Below, one piece after another: positions 12,925 through 14,016 of a stretch of DNA of 14,016 bases. A model generated the notes under the pieces. That model was given only the letters and a program-made list of their open reading frames with translations, did not search any database and was not told the origin of the DNA. Both the position numbers and the translations under genes were made by a program. The DNA comes from Pirellulales bacterium (GTDB lineage Bacteria > Planctomycetota > Planctomycetia > Pirellulales > JAICIG01): positions 1-14,016 of the forward strand of contig JAICIG010000197.1 in NCBI GenBank assembly GCA_025924495.1, written 5' to 3'. Numbering within the stretch: position 1 is the first letter of the stretch; the number at the start of each line of letters is the position of its first letter.

Positions 12925-14016
12925 GTGCCTGGAACTTGCGTGATCGGTCTGCAATGGGGCGACGAAGCCAAAGGCAAAATCGTCGACCTGCTGACCGAAC
13001 GTCACGATGTCGTCGTCCGTTATCAGGGCGGAGCCAACGCCGGCCACACCGTGGTTACGGGCGGCCAGACCTACAAGTTATCGCTGATTCCCAGCGGCAT
13101 CCTCCGGCCCGGCGTGCAGTGCGTGGTCACGGGCGGCGTGGTGCTCAATCCGCCTAGTTTTCTGGCCGAGATCGATGGACTGCTCTCCCGCGGCGTCGAG
13201 GTTGGCCGAAACCTGATGATCAGCGATCGGGCCCACGTCATCTTTCCCTGGCACCTGGTCGAAGACCGCCTGGCCGACGGCGAGACGGCCAGCGGCGAGG
13301 CCATTGGCACGACGATGCGCGGCATCGGCCCTTGCTATCGAGACAAAGTCGGCCGCAGCCACGCCATTCGCTTGGGTGACATGTATCGTGAGAATTTTCG
13401 CGATCGCATCCAGCAGGTCGTGGCGCAAAAGAATAAGTGGATCGGCGCCCTGGCCGGCCCCGGGAACTTTGAGCCGCTCGACCCCGCCAAGGTGCTCGAG
13501 GAATATCAAGGCTACGCCGAGCGGTTGCGCCCGTTTGTGGCTGATACCACTACGTACTTGCTTGACGCGCTTGAAGACGGCCGGCGCCTGCTGTTCGAAG
13601 GGGCCCAAGGCGCCTTGCTGGACGTTGATCACGGCACGTATCCCTATGTGACCAGCAGCAACAGCTCGGGCGTCGGCATTTCGGCAGGAGCGGGCGTTCC
13701 GGGCCGTTATTTGCAAAAGATCATCGGCGTGGTCAAGGCATACAGCACTCGCGTCGGCGGGGGCCCTTTCCCGACCGAACAAGACAATGCTCTCGGGCAG
13801 CATCTGCGAGATCGCGGCAATGAGTACGGCACCGTGACGCGGCGGCCGCGCCGTTGCGGCTGGTTCGATGCGGTCGCGGCGCGCTATACGGCGCGGCTGA
13901 GCGGCGTCGATACCTTAGCCGTCATGCTGCTCGACGTGCTGAGCGAACTGGAAGAAATCAAGATTTGCACCGCCTACGAGATCGGCGGCAAGCGAGTCGA
14001 CGTATTTCCCAGCCAC
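12925..14016 (+). CDS. purA: Adenylosuccinate synthetase, C-terminus beyond window
   Basis: PurA makes adenylosuccinate from IMP, aspartate and GTP, the first committed step of AMP synthesis, in the cytoplasm. The first 364 codons are present of about 430. All signatures are seen: GLQWGDEAKGKIVDLL (8-23) with Asp13 and Lys16, RYQGGANAGHTV, GTTMRGIGPCYRDKVGR, FEGAQGALLDVDHGTYPYVT, VVKAYSTRVGGGPFPTE and GNEYGTVTRRPRRCGWFD. One position departs from the textbook signature QWGDEGKG, with Ala15 in place of Gly. The start is a GTG at 12925: an AAAGGA lies eight bases upstream, the codon before is TAA, so no upstream in-frame extension is possible, and the protein then begins like other PurA proteins. 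The frame is intact to the window edge. Confidence 0.97.
   Translation, partial: MPGTCVIGLQWGDEAKGKIVDLLTERHDVVVRYQGGANAGHTVVTGGQTYKLSLIPSGILRPGVQCVVTGGVVLNPPSFLAEIDGLLSRGVEVGRNLMISDRAHVIFPWHLVEDRLADGETASGEAIGTTMRGIGPCYRDKVGRSHAIRLGDMYRENFRDRIQQVVAQKNKWIGALAGPGNFEPLDPAKVLEEYQGYAERLRPFVADTTTYLLDALEDGRRLLFEGAQGALLDVDHGTYPYVTSSNSSGVGISAGAGVPGRYLQKIIGVVKAYSTRVGGGPFPTEQDNALGQHLRDRGNEYGTVTRRPRRCGWFDAVAARYTARLSGVDTLAVMLLDVLSELEEIKICTAYEIGGKRVDVFPSH

Overview
The window looks like a chromosomal segment of a planctomycete, probably of the Pirellulales type. It is GC-rich, genes are spaced loosely with many intergenic gaps of 150-700 bp, and several products are typical of that phylum: a secreted DUF1598 protein carrying a WDEVGGPG element, a tiny secreted cysteine-rich protein, and a large lipoprotein joining a thioredoxin (TlpA-like) domain to FG-GAP-like repeats. 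The taxonomic call is inference from gene content and style; no rRNA gene is present.

Layout, left to right. (1) 1-450: the 5' end of an IS256-family transposase on the minus strand, cut by the window edge, with its presumed terminal repeat near 450. (2) 558-3339, all minus: a small membrane protein with a zinc ribbon split by two membrane helices; a secreted DUF1598 protein; a strong intrinsic terminator; and a secreted protein with 24 cysteines in about 90 mature residues, whose leader RNA can fold into a nested hairpin touching the ribosome-binding site. (3) 3424-3838: a divergent intergenic region with two clear dyads, then a stand-alone HPt phosphotransfer protein (+). (4) 4214-8252, minus: a diverged phosphoglycerate-kinase-like protein and, upstream of it, the three-part lipoprotein. 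(5) 8253-8517: a divergent promoter region with plausible promoters facing both ways, a dyad over one -10 box and a perfect 14-bp palindrome. (6) 8518-10833, plus: a LarA/DUF2088-family protein followed 36 bp later by a YgfZ/GcvT-like folate-binding protein, probably one transcript ending in a hairpin plus T-run. (7) 10865-11528: about 660 bp without a convincing gene, then an ArsR-family regulator. (8) 12216-end, plus: a SpoU/TrmH-family RNA methyltransferase and the first 364 codons of adenylosuccinate synthetase (purA), cut by the window edge.

Most genes are ordinary metabolic or housekeeping genes and I see no phage, CRISPR, toxin-antitoxin or biosynthetic cluster. The parts most worth a second look are the cysteine-rich protein with its structured leader, the PGK-like and LarA-like enzymes that have lost residues their families use for catalysis or cofactor binding, the domain fusion in the lipoprotein, and the operator-like palindromes in the two divergent intergenic regions. 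All functional links between neighbours are inferred from position only.
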